Of a DNA stretch of 64,000 nt, positions 33,061 to 43,544 are shown in pieces (the stretch's first letter is position 1; every line of letters begins with the position of its first letter). This stretch comes from Thiomicrorhabdus heinhorstiae (lineage in GTDB: Bacteria; Pseudomonadota; Gammaproteobacteria; Thiomicrospirales; Thiomicrospiraceae): assembly GCF_013391765.2 (NCBI RefSeq), contig NZ_JACBGI020000010.1, positions 1 to 64,000 of the forward strand, written 5' to 3'. The notes under the pieces were generated by a model. It saw only the letters and a program-made list of their open reading frames with translations. It searched no databases and was not told the DNA's origin. The position numbers were made by a program, and so were the translations under genes.

Positions 33061-34149
33061 CTAATCGGCTTTATTTACCACCGAGACCAAGCCGGCCTGG
33101 CGGGAGAAATCCAGCATGCGCTGCACTGATTGCAAAGCTTTTCTGCGTACCGTTTCATCCAATTCAATTCTTGGCGACAGGGTGCGCAGACACTCAGCCA
33201 AATTCTGCAAACCGTTCATGGCCATCCAGGGACAGTGAGCACAACTTTTACACGTTGCCCCATGCCCGCCGGTCGGCGCGACATACAGTTTTTTATTTGG
33301 CGCCAGCTGCTGCATCTTGTAGAAGATATTGTAATCGGTGGCAACGATAAATTCTTCGTCGTCCATTGTCTGGACGGCATTCAGCAAAACTTTAGTGGAG
33401 CCGACAATATCCGCCTGATCAACAACCGACGCAGGAGATTCCGGATGGACCAAAACCTTGGCATTCGGGTGCTTGCAGCATAGCTCTTCAAGTTCAAAAC
33501 TCTTGAACTCGTCATGCACAATACAATGCCCCTGCCAGCGAATCATTTCAATCCCGGTCTCCTTCTCGATCCAGTTACCCAGATGGCGATCCGGCGCCCA
33601 GATAATTTTTTCACCCCTCTCCTTCAGATGGCTTACTATCTGCAGCGCGTTACCCGAGGTCACGACCCAGTCGGCAATCGCTTTAACCTCGGCACTGGTA
33701 TTCGCATACACCACCACGGTATGATCCGGATGTTGAGCACAAAATTCGGCAAATTCTTTGGCTGGGCAACCGACATCCAAAGAGCAGGTCGCATCCAGAT
33801 CCGGCATCAAAACCGTCTTCTCCGGACTAAGCATTTTGGCGGTTTCACCCATAAAACGCACACCGCAAACGACCAGAACATCCGCCGCCGACTGAGCACC
33901 AAAATTAGCCATTTCCAAAGAATCCGCAACTACGCCGCCGGTCTCTTCCGCCAGTTCCTGCAACTCGTCATCAACATAATAATGGGCAACAATTTGCGCA
34001 TTATGCTCTTTAAGAAGCCGTTTAATTTCTTCTTTAAGCGTTTGTTTTTGCTGCTTATTAAGCCAAGGTTGTGTCGGAGCATTCGAGGCAAGGTGCTGAA
34101 TACGACCTTCCAGTTGCACCGGAATTTGCTTGGCTTGAGAAACCGACAT
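33061..34149 (-). CDS. nadA: quinolinate synthase NadA
   Basis: NadA condenses iminoaspartate with dihydroxyacetone phosphate to quinolinate for NAD synthesis, with a 4Fe-4S cluster. The 362 residues show the three cluster cysteine regions ([32 protein letters not shown]). [17 protein letters not shown] near the start is another family landmark. It lies 15 bases after aspS. Confidence 0.95.
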   Translation of the reverse strand: MSVSQAKQIPVQLEGRIQHLASNAPTQPWLNKQQKQTLKEEIKRLLKEHNAQIVAHYYVDDELQELAEETGGVVADSLEMANFGAQSAADVLVVCGVRFMGETAKMLSPEKTVLMPDLDATCSLDVGCPAKEFAEFCAQHPDHTVVVYANTSAEVKAIADWVVTSGNALQIVSHLKERGEKIIWAPDRHLGNWIEKETGIEMIRWQGHCIVHDEFKSFELEELCCKHPNAKVLVHPESPASVVDQADIVGSTKVLLNAVQTMDDEEFIVATDYNIFYKMQQLAPNKKLYVAPTGGHGATCKSCAHCPWMAMNGLQNLAECLRTLSPRIELDETVRRKALQSVQRMLDFSRQAGLVSVVNKAD

Positions 34150-34164
34150 GACTAAAGGACTCCT

Positions 34165-35949
34165 TTATTTGTCTGCGGCACGCACAGGTTTACGGAAACG
34201 TAGCAGTAACTCTTGTAATTGAGCGTTGTCGACCATACCAGGAGCTTCCGTCAAAGGACAGGCTGCGGATTGAGTTTTCGGGAAGGCGATAACATCACGG
34301 ATCGACGGAATATCGCCAAGAATCATAATCAAGCGATCCAAACCGAATGCCATACCCGCATGCGGAGGACAACCATACTTCAATGCGTCCAACAGGAAAC
34401 CGAACTTATCTTGGGCTTCTTCATCAGCAATGCCAAGCAGTTTAAAGACCGCCGCCTGCATTTTGGTGTCGTGAATACGCACAGAACCACCACCGACTTC
34501 CAGGCCGTTGATGACCAAGTCATAGGCGCGCGACAACATCTGATGCGGGGCATCGTGGTTTAGAATTTCCTCTGTAGTCGCTTTTGGCTGAGTAAACGGA
34601 TGGTGAATCGCGACCATACGCGCAGTCTCTTCATCCTCTTCAAACATCGGGAAATCAACAACCCAAACCGGCTTGAAACGACCGTTCAACATACCGAGGT
34701 CTTCACCCAGTTTAACACGCAGAGCACCGATGGCATCGTTGACGACTTTTGACGAATCGGCGCCGAAGAAGACGATATCGCCATCTTGCGCACCAACGCG
34801 CTCCATAATCTGCATGACCTGATCAGGGAAGAATTTAATGATCGGCGACTGTAAACCGTCGATACCGGCTGCCATATCGTTGACTTTAATGTAAGCCAGA
34901 CCTTTCGCACCGTAGATGCCGACAAATTTAGTGTATTCATCGATCTCTTTACGCGACATGGAACCGGCTCCAGGAACGCGCAACGCAACGACACGCCCTT
35001 TCGGATCTTTAGCCGGTCCGGCAAAAACTTTAAATTCGATGTCTTGCAGAAGATCAGCCACATCCACCAATTGCATATCGATACGAAGATCCGGACGGTC
35101 GATACCGTACTTTTCAATCGCTTCGGCATAAGTCATGCGCGGGAAATCATCTTCAAATTCGTAACCGATAGCATCTTTGAAAATGGTTTTCGCCAAACCT
35201 TCCATAGTATTCATTACCTGTTCTTCGCTCATAAACGAAGTCTCGATATCCAACTGGGTAAATTCAGGCTGGCGATCGGCACGCAAATCTTCGTCACGGA
35301 AACAGCGGGTAATCTGGTAATAACGATCAAAACCGGACATCATCAGTAACTGCTTGAATAGCTGTGGCGATTGCGGCAAAGCAAAGAATTTATTTGGATG
35401 AGTACGGCTTGGAACCAGATAATCACGCGCACCTTCCGGAGTCGATTTAGTCAGAATCGGCGTTTCCATATCCATAAAACCGTTGTCATCCAGATAACGG
35501 CGCATGGAACGCGTCACCGCATAGCGCAATTTCAGATTGTTTTGCATCTGCTCGCGGCGCAAATCGATATAACGATATTTCAAACGCGTCTCTTCACCGA
35601 CGTTCTTTTCATCCAGCTGAAACGGAATCGGTTCGGCCATGCTCAGTACATCCAGCTGTTCGGCAACGATTTCGATTTTACCCGTTGTCATATTCGGGTT
35701 AACGGTCGCTTCGGTACGCGGGATAACCTTGCCGGTAATACTCAACACACACTCGGCGCGCAGCTTTTCCGCTTTGGCGAAGTTTTCCGCCGCATCAGGG
35801 TTAACGACTACTTGAACAAGCCCTTCACGATCGCGCAAGTCAATGAAGATGACCCCGCCGTGATCTCGGCGGCGGTGCACCCAACCGGCAACCTGAACCG
35901 TCTGATCAATTAAAGATTCCGTTACTTGTCCACAATAATGCGTGCGCAT
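34165..35949 (-). CDS. aspS: aspartyl-tRNA synthetase
   Basis: AspRS charges tRNA-Asp in the cytosol. The 594 residues contain the N-terminal OB-fold anticodon domain ([23 protein letters not shown]), motif 2 ([20 protein letters not shown]), a bacterial GAD insertion (about 285-415) and motif 3 ([23 protein letters not shown]). The start ATG has few upstream alternatives. Standard bacterial type. Confidence 0.97.
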   Translation of the reverse strand: MRTHYCGQVTESLIDQTVQVAGWVHRRRDHGGVIFIDLRDREGLVQVVVNPDAAENFAKAEKLRAECVLSITGKVIPRTEATVNPNMTTGKIEIVAEQLDVLSMAEPIPFQLDEKNVGEETRLKYRYIDLRREQMQNNLKLRYAVTRSMRRYLDDNGFMDMETPILTKSTPEGARDYLVPSRTHPNKFFALPQSPQLFKQLLMMSGFDRYYQITRCFRDEDLRADRQPEFTQLDIETSFMSEEQVMNTMEGLAKTIFKDAIGYEFEDDFPRMTYAEAIEKYGIDRPDLRIDMQLVDVADLLQDIEFKVFAGPAKDPKGRVVALRVPGAGSMSRKEIDEYTKFVGIYGAKGLAYIKVNDMAAGIDGLQSPIIKFFPDQVMQIMERVGAQDGDIVFFGADSSKVVNDAIGALRVKLGEDLGMLNGRFKPVWVVDFPMFEEDEETARMVAIHHPFTQPKATTEEILNHDAPHQMLSRAYDLVINGLEVGGGSVRIHDTKMQAAVFKLLGIADEEAQDKFGFLLDALKYGCPPHAGMAFGLDRLIMILGDIPSIRDVIAFPKTQSAACPLTEAPGMVDNAQLQELLLRFRKPVRAADK

Positions 35950-36012
35950 AGACCCTTTTACCTTTTTATCTAATTATCGTTAAAAATTAATCTTACGATA
36001 AAGCCAAATCCT

Positions 36013-36645
36013 CTAGGCTTTATCCTTCTTCATAGAATTCTTATTACTGTCCGGAACGACAACACCGCCGGAAATGACCATTTTAAGAGCATCGTCGACG
36101 TTCATATCCAACTCAACCATCTCATGGCGAGAAGCCATAATAAAGAACCCAGAGGTCGGGTTCGGCGTCGTCGGTACAAACAGGTTAACCGTATCTTCGA
36201 TCCCGGTTTTTCTCTGCGCTTCCCCACGCTGACTGCTGGTTTGAAAAGCCAAAGTCCACAGCCCTTTTCTCGGGTACTCTACCAGATAGACTTTCTGAAA
36301 GGTCTGCTCTCCGGACCCGAAAACCGCCTCGGCAATCTGCTTCACTGCGGTATAAATCGAACGAACCAATGGAATACGGGACAGGAACGACTCCCAGATT
36401 CCAACCAGCTTACTACCCAAAAGGTTGGCAACAAAAACCCCGGTAATCAATACCAGAACGATCGATAAAACCACACCCAATCCCGGAATTTCCATCCCGA
36501 AAAGCTGCTCCGGACGATACTGATGAGGCAACAGAAGCAGGCTGCGATCAAAAAGATCCACCAAAAATTTAATTACCGCAATGGTCACCCCTAGAGGGAG
36601 CCAAACCAGCAATCCGGCAATCAAATAACGCTTTATGTAAGACAT
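36013..36645 (-). CDS. DUF502 family membrane protein
   Basis: A 210-residue inner-membrane protein with two N-terminal hydrophobic segments (LIAGLLVWLPLGVTIAVIKFLVD and GLGVVLSIVLVLITGVFVANLLG) and a soluble domain containing IPLVRSIYTAVKQIAEAVF and VFVPTTPNPTSGFFIM-like (LFVPTTPNPTSGF), which are DUF502 signatures. In many bacteria such genes neighbour aspS, as here. The role is unknown. Confidence 0.85.
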   Translation of the reverse strand: MSYIKRYLIAGLLVWLPLGVTIAVIKFLVDLFDRSLLLLPHQYRPEQLFGMEIPGLGVVLSIVLVLITGVFVANLLGSKLVGIWESFLSRIPLVRSIYTAVKQIAEAVFGSGEQTFQKVYLVEYPRKGLWTLAFQTSSQRGEAQRKTGIEDTVNLFVPTTPNPTSGFFIMASRHEMVELDMNVDDALKMVISGGVVVPDSNKNSMKKDKA

Positions 36646-36804
36646 GGTCGCAACCCGAATGAAAGCTGTAAAATAAACAGTTTATTATAATTGAATTTGA
36701 AGGTTTTTTGAAAAGGAAAGTAAAGAATTGCCTGAAAAAGAAATTCAAGGCAACAAGAGAGTCAAGACACGATCACCGAACGTAAAAACCTTCGGCAAGA
36801 TCGC

Positions 36805-37434
36805 CTAAATATATAACTCAATCGGCGGTTCCGCTGCCAGACATCGAACCAGATCACCCTCGGTAACAATCCCGGCAATCTGCGTCGCATCATTCATGAC
36901 CACAACCGCACGAATATCATAGCGAGTAAACACCTTGGCGACATGACGGACATCGGTATCCGGCGAGGTTGTCACCACCTGCTTATGCATAACACTGCTC
37001 ACCGCTTCGGTTACCGCAGTTTCCGTTTCGCCGTTTGGATTGACCAACACTTGTTCCAGCAAGTTGACCCAGGTACACATGCCAACCAGACGATCATTCT
37101 CGACAACCGGCAGATAAGTCACCTTATGCTGGCTCATTAACTCCCACGCCTGTTCGATCGTCTGATCCGCACCAACGGTAATCACTGGCGAACTCATTAT
37201 CTCATCAACCCGAACGTGGGTACGACGCATTTGCGGATTAGCACGATTACTCTGATAAGCGTCAACCGCCGAACGCTTCGCTTTCGGCAAAGAGGACTCC
37301 AACGCTGCACGCTCGAAAGCCTCCGGCGAAGGAGTGGTTGCATGCACCTGTTTTGCCGGATCAATTTTCAGATCAGGAAAATTCTGCACGGAACCAATCA
37401 GATTTTGCCCCTCGGGGCTATATACGATAAACAT
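36805..37434 (-). CDS. tandem CBS-domain protein, 209 aa
   Basis: Two CBS domains (about residues 78-130 and 145-205) carry the pattern MSSPVITVGADQTIEQAWELM and VTTSPDTDVRHVAKVF, ending IAGIVTEGDLVRCL. They probably bind adenine nucleotides and sense energy. Residues 1-70 are an N-terminal extension with no family. The ATG at 37434 is preferred over TTG two codons upstream. Confidence 0.85.
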   Translation of the reverse strand: MFIVYSPEGQNLIGSVQNFPDLKIDPAKQVHATTPSPEAFERAALESSLPKAKRSAVDAYQSNRANPQMRRTHVRVDEIMSSPVITVGADQTIEQAWELMSQHKVTYLPVVENDRLVGMCTWVNLLEQVLVNPNGETETAVTEAVSSVMHKQVVTTSPDTDVRHVAKVFTRYDIRAVVVMNDATQIAGIVTEGDLVRCLAAEPPIELYI

Positions 37435-37657
37435 GTCCAATCACTCTAAATCCCACCCGACACTCAATCAACATACCCAAATCGAGCACAGGTTCATACT
37501 CACGCCATCTTAGACCATTTATGAATCTATCGGCAAGTCTTGTGAAAACTTCAGTCCTGCCTAAAATTTCAGCCCAGTCGAGATCAATCAAATTCAATTC
37601 CTGACATTCAGCAGGTACAATAATGCGTTTCACCGGTTCCAAAGCAACCGGCCACAT
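37418..37657 (-). CDS. possible small protein overlapping the CBS gene start
   Basis: An open frame from ATG 37657 codes for about 79 residues that read like a real protein (IIVPAECQELNLIDLDWAEIL). Its last codons overlap the first codons of the CBS gene, as in coupled genes. It fills an otherwise empty interval before ispA. No family is known, so it may also be chance. Confidence 0.35.
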   Translation of the reverse strand: MWPVALEPVKRIIVPAECQELNLIDLDWAEILGRTEVFTRLADRFINGLRWREYEPVLDLGMLIECRVGFRVIGHVYRI

Positions 37658-37715
37658 TGAAACAGACAATCGAACAAAATAGTTCGCCAGCCATTGCCAG
37701 TAACAGGAGTCGACC

Positions 37716-38600
37716 TTGCAACCTCAACTGACCGTCTATCAAAACCGCGTCCAACAGCAGCTGCAATCCAGTCTGGACATTTTTTTAGACAGTGAAGACT
37801 GCCCAAGGCGACTCAAAGAAGCGATTGAATACTCCACTTTCAACGCCGGAAAACGCCTGCGCCCGGCCCTGATCTACGCCGTCGGCGAAGCGCTCGGACT
37901 GGAATTGACACAACTCGATGCTCCGGCCTGCGCAATCGAACTGATCCACAGCTACTCGCTGGTGCATGACGATCTGCCAGCGATGGACGACGACAACCTG
38001 CGTCGCGGACAACCAACCTGCCACATCCGCTACGATGAAGCAACAGCAATCCTGGTCGGAGATGCTCAACAGACTCTGGCATTTAGAATTTTGTGTACCG
38101 ACGAACACCTCAGTGAAAAACACCGACTGGAAAACATTCTACTTCTTAGCGAAGCGGCCGGCTGCAACGGCATGATCGGCGGTCAGCTAATCGATATCGA
38201 ATCGCAAGGACACCTTCCGGATCTCGAACAACTGCGCAAAATGCACCGGCTAAAAACCGGCGTTCTGATCCAGTGCGCGCTTCAACTGGGCGCTTGCCAG
38301 CACCCGAATTATCCGCAGTTCAAAACCAAACTTCAGCAACTCGGCGATGCCATAGGTCTGGCATTCCAGGTACAGGACGATATTCTGGATATCGAAGGTG
38401 ACACGGAAACTTTAGGCAAACCGCAAGGCAGTGATCTTGAAGCCGACAAATCCACCTACCCCAAATTACTCGGCCTCGAAAACTCGAAGGCCTATCGCGA
38501 CCAACTGATAAGTGAAGCCCAGCAGGTTTTGCAGCAATTGCCCTTCAACAGCACATTTTTAAGTCAGTTAGTCAACTATATTGCCACGCGCAACCATTAA
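37716..38600 (+). CDS. ispA: farnesyl diphosphate synthase
   Basis: IspA makes C15 farnesyl diphosphate from IPP and DMAPP. The 294-residue protein has the first aspartate-rich motif DDLPAMDDD and the second, QVQDDILDIEGD, plus the LRPALIYAVGEAL and QGSDLEADKSTYP stretches. The start is TTG with AGGAGT upstream. The usual xseB and dxs neighbours are absent. Confidence 0.95.
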   Translation: MQPQLTVYQNRVQQQLQSSLDIFLDSEDCPRRLKEAIEYSTFNAGKRLRPALIYAVGEALGLELTQLDAPACAIELIHSYSLVHDDLPAMDDDNLRRGQPTCHIRYDEATAILVGDAQQTLAFRILCTDEHLSEKHRLENILLLSEAAGCNGMIGGQLIDIESQGHLPDLEQLRKMHRLKTGVLIQCALQLGACQHPNYPQFKTKLQQLGDAIGLAFQVQDDILDIEGDTETLGKPQGSDLEADKSTYPKLLGLENSKAYRDQLISEAQQVLQQLPFNSTFLSQLVNYIATRNH

Positions 38601-38705
38601 AATTTCGAGTATTTTTCCGCCTTTACAATAGGCGGATACTTTCCTCAAACCCAAGATTTCGTTATAATTTCTCTTTTTTTGGCAAGCACCTAACGGAAAA
38701 CGATC

Positions 38706-39083
38706 ATGGCGCAAACATTCGTACTTAAAACTCTGCTGGATTTCGCATCGGCGCATAGCCTGAAAGGCTATCCGGGCGATTGCGCCAAGCTACACGGACA
38801 TAACTGGAAAATCGAAGTACAGGTGCAGGGCCAGCAATTAAACGACATCGGTATGGTTATTGACTTTAAAGAGATCAAACGCCACACCAAAGAAGTGATT
38901 AAAGAACTTGATCATAGCTTCTTGAATGACCACCCTTATTTTCAGGATCACAATCCGACTGCGGAAAACATCGCCGTTTACCTTTACAGGGAAATCCAAA
39001 GTCGCATCAGCGACGACCGTGTTACCATGCACAGCATTACCGTATGGGAAAATGATCGCAACTGCGTAATCTATTCAGAATAA
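38706..39083 (+). CDS. queD: 6-carboxytetrahydropterin synthase QueD
   Basis: QueD catalyses the second step of queuosine synthesis, making 6-carboxytetrahydropterin. The 125 residues carry the zinc-binding set DFASAHSLKG and KLHGHNW, plus the catalytic CAKLHGH region, DHSFLND and PTAENIAVYL, which are PTPS/QueD signatures. It forms a pathway with queC at 24592. A short leader separates it from ispA. Confidence 0.93.
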   Translation: MAQTFVLKTLLDFASAHSLKGYPGDCAKLHGHNWKIEVQVQGQQLNDIGMVIDFKEIKRHTKEVIKELDHSFLNDHPYFQDHNPTAENIAVYLYREIQSRISDDRVTMHSITVWENDRNCVIYSE

Positions 39084-39122
39084 AATTTTCGCCAAGCGCG
39101 TATTCCGGGAGTCCAAGCAAGC

Positions 39123-39962
39123 ATGACCGTGCCGATTAGCTATCTGATCTTCAGCGCCTTGATCGGCTTAATAATCGGCAGCTTCATATCCATGCTCAGC
39201 TGGCGCCTGCCAAGAGCCTTATTTGCCGAAGAATTAGCCGATTTACAGGACAAACAGTCCGACTTGCCGGAAGAAAGCGACAATCACAGTTTTCGCTCGA
39301 TTTTTTTCGGCCGCTCGGCCTGCCCGAAATGCAATCAAACCCTGCCATGGTATCGGTTGATCCCGATTGTCAGCTACCTCTCTTCCACCGGACGCTGCCA
39401 TAATTGCAACGAGAAAATCTCTTTGCGCTATCCACTTATTGAGATTGCCAGCATGTTACTGACCGTAATAACAGTGTGGCATTTCGGCATAACAACTACC
39501 ACCATTTATGCACTGGTCTTTATCTGGGTCTTACTCACGATCAGCGTCATCGATATTGAACACCAGTTGATTCTGGATATTCTCAGCCTTCCCCTTCTAT
39601 GGCTGGGCCTGCTGCTAAGCACCTTCAACCTGTTCACCGATCCGGTAATGGCTATTTGGGGGGCTGCTGCGGGTTACTTAATCCTTTGGATACTATTCCA
39701 CACATTCAGATTACTGACCGGCAAGGAAGGCATGGGCTATGGAGACTTTAAGTTACTGGCCGCACTCGGGGCCTGGTTCGGCCTGAGCGCCATACCACAG
39801 ATTATTTTGATCGCCTCGATAAGCAGTCTGATTATCGGGCTAGCAGCCGTTATCCTTCAACGCCGCTCGATGCAGCAAGCCATTCCCTTTGGGCCTTTTT
39901 TAGCCCTGGGCGGCGGAGCCTACCTGTTTTTAGGCTCCGAATTGCTTGGCGGATTCCTCTAA
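39123..39962 (+). CDS. pilD: prepilin peptidase PilD
   Basis: PilD cleaves and N-methylates type IV prepilins and related pseudopilins in the inner membrane. The 279-residue protein has the methylase region with two CxxC pairs (SACPKCNQTL, GRCHNCNEKI) and the protease motifs DIEHQLILD and GMGYGDFKLL, with about eight membrane segments. No pilus genes are adjacent. Confidence 0.95.
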   Translation: MTVPISYLIFSALIGLIIGSFISMLSWRLPRALFAEELADLQDKQSDLPEESDNHSFRSIFFGRSACPKCNQTLPWYRLIPIVSYLSSTGRCHNCNEKISLRYPLIEIASMLLTVITVWHFGITTTTIYALVFIWVLLTISVIDIEHQLILDILSLPLLWLGLLLSTFNLFTDPVMAIWGAAAGYLILWILFHTFRLLTGKEGMGYGDFKLLAALGAWFGLSAIPQIILIASISSLIIGLAAVILQRRSMQQAIPFGPFLALGGGAYLFLGSELLGGFL

Positions 39963-40055
39963 GAACCCATCGCCAACATACACAAACCCCACACCCTTAA
40001 GACTACTCGCGAAGGCCGTTGTTGATCCCCCCCAACAAATAAACTCCGAATAATA

Positions 40056-40080
40056 AAAAACCCGCCGATGGGCGGGTTTT
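40056..40080 (+). terminator. Rho-independent terminator after pilD
   Basis: Arms ACCCGCC and GGCGGGT (loop GATG) are flanked by A and T runs. It can also serve the convergent DUF3579 gene. Confidence 0.9.
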
Positions 40081-40125
40081 CTAGCAAGCAACAAAGCAAT
40101 GTTGCTACAGCGAGATTACTCGCCT

Positions 40126-40440
40126 TTAAGAACCGAGCTTTCTCTCGGTATCTTCACAAATTTGCGTCATCTGCAATTTATTGGTTTTGACGAAATTCAT
40201 TACATATCGATACATCGTCGGATTTTCTTGCTCAAGTGACGTATCGATAATCAGACATTTCTGCCCTTCGTATAATTCAGGGTGCAACAGCTCGGAATAG
40301 ACCAAACGATGCGACTCACCGTAACTCGCCATCATCGACGAAATACGGTCGATCCAGTCGCTCGGTCTAAATTTACGACCGTCTTCAGTCACGCCTTGAA
40401 TAATATATCTGCAATGCACCACTTTACTCAGCCCACTCAA
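40126..40440 (-). CDS. DUF3579 family protein, 104 aa
   Basis: A small soluble protein with YIIQGVTEDGRKFRPSDWIDR near the start, the mark of DUF3579, and EGQKCLIIDTSLEQENPTMY near the middle. No known function. It is convergent with pilD and divergent from aroF. Confidence 0.85.
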   Translation of the reverse strand: MSGLSKVVHCRYIIQGVTEDGRKFRPSDWIDRISSMMASYGESHRLVYSELLHPELYEGQKCLIIDTSLEQENPTMYRYVMNFVKTNKLQMTQICEDTERKLGS

Positions 40441-40740
40441 AATTTAAAACCGCATAATTCTAACATAACTCATTTACATGATTAAATAGATTTAATTAAA
40501 CGGTTTTGAAAGCATTAACTATCAAAAACCCCCATCCAATCAAGGTAAACGGCCAATAGCGCAAAACTTGACAGTCGCATTCCTTCTTTATCAATATCAG
40601 ATACTTGGCATACAAAGATGCCGATTTGAATAATGCAAAACAAATGCTTTAGTGGCATAATAATGCGCTTGGTTAAACGCCTTTGCCAAAGCAGATGACC
40701 GCTCGGTACAAAGGCCTGAAAGAACAAAGCAAGGAACGTC
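40441..40740. other. intergenic region before the DAHP synthase gene
   Basis: This 300-base stretch holds no convincing gene. An open frame of 75 codons on the - strand here ends inside the aroF start and looks like chance. Promoters for both divergent genes must lie here. No clear operator is seen. Confidence 0.5.
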
Positions 40741-41808
40741 ATGTCGAAGTATCAAACAGATGATTTACGCATCAAGAACATTACCGAAGTTCGCCCGCCT
40801 CGCGAACTGCACGAGCAATATCCTATTACAGAAATTGCTGCATGCACCGTCTATGATACTCGTCAACAAATCCACAACATCCTATCCGGCCGCGACGACC
40901 GTCTGCTGGTGATTATCGGACCTTGCTCGATCCACGATCCAGGTGCGGCACGCGACTACGCGGCTCAGCTGAAAGGACAGATCGAGAAATACAAAGACAC
41001 CTTACTGATCGTCATGCGCGTTTACTTTGAAAAACCGCGTACTACTGTCGGCTGGAAAGGGCTGATTAACGATCCGGATTTGAATGAATCTTTCGAGATC
41101 AATAAAGGTCTTGGATTAGCGCGTTCCCTGCTGGCGGACGTCAATAATCTCGGCGTTCCGGCCGCAACCGAGTTCCTGGATTTGATTTCTCCGCAATATG
41201 TTGCCGACCTGATCTCATGGGGCGCCATCGGCGCACGTACAACCGAAAGCCAGGGACACCGTGAACTGGCTTCCGGCTTATCGTGCCCGGTCGGCTTTAA
41301 AAACGGTACCGACGGAGGTTTCAAAATTGCAGTCGATGCCATTCGTGCCGCCAATAATCCGCACATCTTCATGTCGCTGACCAAAGACGGGCATTCGGCG
41401 ATTTTCGAAACCACCGGCAACCAGGATTGCCATGTGATTCTGCGCGGCGGAAATGACGGCCCGAACTATGAAGCGCCATTTGTTGCCGATGCTGTCGATC
41501 AATTACAGAAAGCCAAAGTTCAAGACAAACTGATGATCGACTGCAGTCATGCCAACAGCAACAAACAACACGAACGCCAGCTGGTTGTTGCCGAATCGAT
41601 TCGCGACCAACTAAATGACGGTAACAATCACATTATGGGTGCCATGATTGAAAGCCATTTAGTCGGCGGTCGCCAAGATGTTAAGCCGGGCCAACCGCTA
41701 ACTTACGGACAAAGCATTACCGATGCCTGCATCGGCTGGGATGATAGCCTTAAGGCACTGCAACTGCTTTCCGATGGTGTGGAAGCACGTCGTCAGAAAA
41801 ACGTTTAA
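40741..41808 (+). CDS. aroF: 3-deoxy-7-phosphoheptulonate synthase (class I)
   Basis: This enzyme joins PEP and erythrose-4-phosphate, starting the shikimate pathway. The 355 residues match the AroF/G/H type: IIGPCSIHDPGAARDYA near residue 60, MRVYFEKPRTTVGWKGLINDP, SCPVGFKNGTDG and DCSHANSNK. Which aromatic amino acid inhibits it cannot be told; the gene symbol is therefore approximate. Confidence 0.93.
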   Translation: MSKYQTDDLRIKNITEVRPPRELHEQYPITEIAACTVYDTRQQIHNILSGRDDRLLVIIGPCSIHDPGAARDYAAQLKGQIEKYKDTLLIVMRVYFEKPRTTVGWKGLINDPDLNESFEINKGLGLARSLLADVNNLGVPAATEFLDLISPQYVADLISWGAIGARTTESQGHRELASGLSCPVGFKNGTDGGFKIAVDAIRAANNPHIFMSLTKDGHSAIFETTGNQDCHVILRGGNDGPNYEAPFVADAVDQLQKAKVQDKLMIDCSHANSNKQHERQLVVAESIRDQLNDGNNHIMGAMIESHLVGGRQDVKPGQPLTYGQSITDACIGWDDSLKALQLLSDGVEARRQKNV

Positions 41809-41829
41809 AAACCTCGCTTTTTGCAAATA

Positions 41830-41854
41830 AAAAACCGGCTAAGCCGGTTTTTTT
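41830..41854. terminator. bidirectional terminator between aroF and thiL
   Basis: Arms AAACCGGCT and AGCCGGTTT with one loop base and flanking A/T runs. It separates two convergent genes. Confidence 0.85.
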
Positions 41855-41922
41855 ATTTGCAGGAGTCTCACCTCAGTTTTTTCTCAGTTTATCGTCTCCG
41901 ACACCTTCTCGAATACTTTACA

Positions 41923-42978
41923 CTAGAAATGCTGAAAACCTTTCATCGCCAGGGATTGCATCACGGCAAAATCGATTTGTCCGTGTTTCATTAGTTCAAG
42001 CTGCCCATCACCTTCCATTCTCAATTCAATCGAGCCAACCTCATAAACCTCTAAATCATACTTCCTCGCCGCCTCTCTCATCGATTCGAGTTTATCGACA
42101 GAAACCGTAAAACAAATCTGGTAATCATCTCCACCGCTTAGGATAGCTCGCCAATCATGAGTCTGTTGCAGGTACATTTGCATTGCTTGAGACTTGGGTA
42201 ATGCAGCAAGATCAATACAGCCTTTCAAATCATACCCAAAACGCATGGAAGATCGTTCAAGAATATGTCCTAAATCTGCCAAGAGCCCGTCCGAGATATC
42301 GATTGCCGAGCTTGCATACTCTCGCAAAAAATCGCTGTAAGCCAATTGAGGTTTTGGACGATTCAAAGCTTCCAACAACTTTGCCCGATCTTCATCGGAA
42401 AAAGAGAGCGGAGTAAAATCTCCCCAAAACTCCGGCATAGCCAATTTCAGACCTAAAGCCGCATCTCCCAAAGTACCGGTTACAAAAATTCGATCCCCCT
42501 CTCTGGCAGAATGCCGCATAATCGCCTGCCCATTCGGAACCCAGCCTTGAGCAGAAACGGTAATACACAAAGGCCCTTTGGTGGTATCTCCGCCGATCAA
42601 AGGAACCATTTCCCCACACCCACTTTCACTGGCTGCCTTTAAGCCTTTGGCAAATTCTGACAACCACTCGGCATCGTAAGTCGGCAAGGTCAAAGCCAAC
42701 GAATAAAATGCCGGTCGAGCACCCATCGCCGCCAAATCGCTTAAATTAACCGCCAGAGACTTCCAGCCGATATCAAATGGCGAAGTCTGCAAAGGAAAAT
42801 GTACACCGGCGACTAAAGTATCGGTCACCACAACCGCCTGCTGACCGGGAGGAACGCTAATCACCGCCCCATCATCACCGATGCCAATCTGCCCTTCCCG
42901 ACCGTTATGCAGCTCGGAACCGGAAGGCGCTCCAAGAGGCGCAAAAAAATCGTTGATTAAATCAAACTCTCTAGCCAT
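41923..42978 (-). CDS. thiL: thiamine-monophosphate kinase ThiL
   Basis: ThiL phosphorylates thiamine monophosphate to the active cofactor. The 351 residues have the PurM-like start EFDLINDFFAPLG, IGDDGAVI with metal-binding Asp, VNLSDLAAMGA, PLIGGDTTKGP and AIDISDGLLADLGHI. It is downstream of nusB but separated from it by a terminator. Confidence 0.95.
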   Translation of the reverse strand: MAREFDLINDFFAPLGAPSGSELHNGREGQIGIGDDGAVISVPPGQQAVVVTDTLVAGVHFPLQTSPFDIGWKSLAVNLSDLAAMGARPAFYSLALTLPTYDAEWLSEFAKGLKAASESGCGEMVPLIGGDTTKGPLCITVSAQGWVPNGQAIMRHSAREGDRIFVTGTLGDAALGLKLAMPEFWGDFTPLSFSDEDRAKLLEALNRPKPQLAYSDFLREYASSAIDISDGLLADLGHILERSSMRFGYDLKGCIDLAALPKSQAMQMYLQQTHDWRAILSGGDDYQICFTVSVDKLESMREAARKYDLEVYEVGSIELRMEGDGQLELMKHGQIDFAVMQSLAMKGFQHF

Positions 42979-43008
42979 TTGCTCTATTCAGAAAATTCAA
43001 AAACCCAA

Positions 43009-43049
43009 AAAAACAAAACCCCGCTGCCCGACAGGAACCAGCGAGGTTT
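43009..43049 (-). terminator. Rho-independent terminator of the rib-nusB operon
   Basis: AACCTCGCTGG... and ...CAGCGGGGTT pair with one mismatch on the - strand and are followed by a T-rich tail. Confidence 0.75.
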
Positions 43050-43070
43050 ATTAAGATTACCGAAACCGGA

Positions 43071-43544
43071 TTACTCGTGCGGACGAAGTGCCTTCGCCGC
43101 TTTATCCAAAATACCATTCACGTATTTATGGCTCTCCTCGGCTCCGAAACGCTTGGCCAATTCAACCGCTTCGTTGATGATTACACGGTATGGAATCTCC
43201 GGCTTATTCTTCAACTCATAGACACCAAGACGCATAATTGCTCTTTCGACCGGATCGATCATTGAAACCGCACGATCCAGATAGGAACCGTAAATTTCAT
43301 CCAGACTTTCCGCCTGACTGACTACCTCGCCGAACAGTTCTTTAAAGAGCTCCAGATCCAGATTGTTCAGGCGCTGATCTTCCTGGAACTGACGAATAAT
43401 TACCGCCGGCTCTTCGAAAGTCATTTGCCACTGGTACAAAGCCTGCAAAGCGACCCGGCGCGACTGGCTGCGCGGCGAAACACGCTTTTCTTTTTCGATA
43501 ATTTCTTCGCCCGAACCAGGGCGGATTGAATCCAATTTCTTCAT
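43071..43544 (-). CDS. nusB: transcription antitermination factor NusB
   Basis: NusB takes part in rRNA antitermination with NusE. The 157-residue protein has RRVALQALYQWQMT, IDPVERAIMRLGVYEL and VIINEAVELAKRFGAEESHKYVNG, standard NusB signatures. Its start overlaps the ribH stop by one base (TAATG), so it is the last gene of the riboflavin operon. Confidence 0.96.
   Translation of the reverse strand: MKKLDSIRPGSGEEIIEKEKRVSPRSQSRRVALQALYQWQMTFEEPAVIIRQFQEDQRLNNLDLELFKELFGEVVSQAESLDEIYGSYLDRAVSMIDPVERAIMRLGVYELKNKPEIPYRVIINEAVELAKRFGAEESHKYVNGILDKAAKALRPHE

Noticed and set aside
40515-40742. Frame of 75 codons on the - strand before aroF
   Set aside because: It starts inside the aroF start codon, has no ribosome site and hydrophobic random-like composition.
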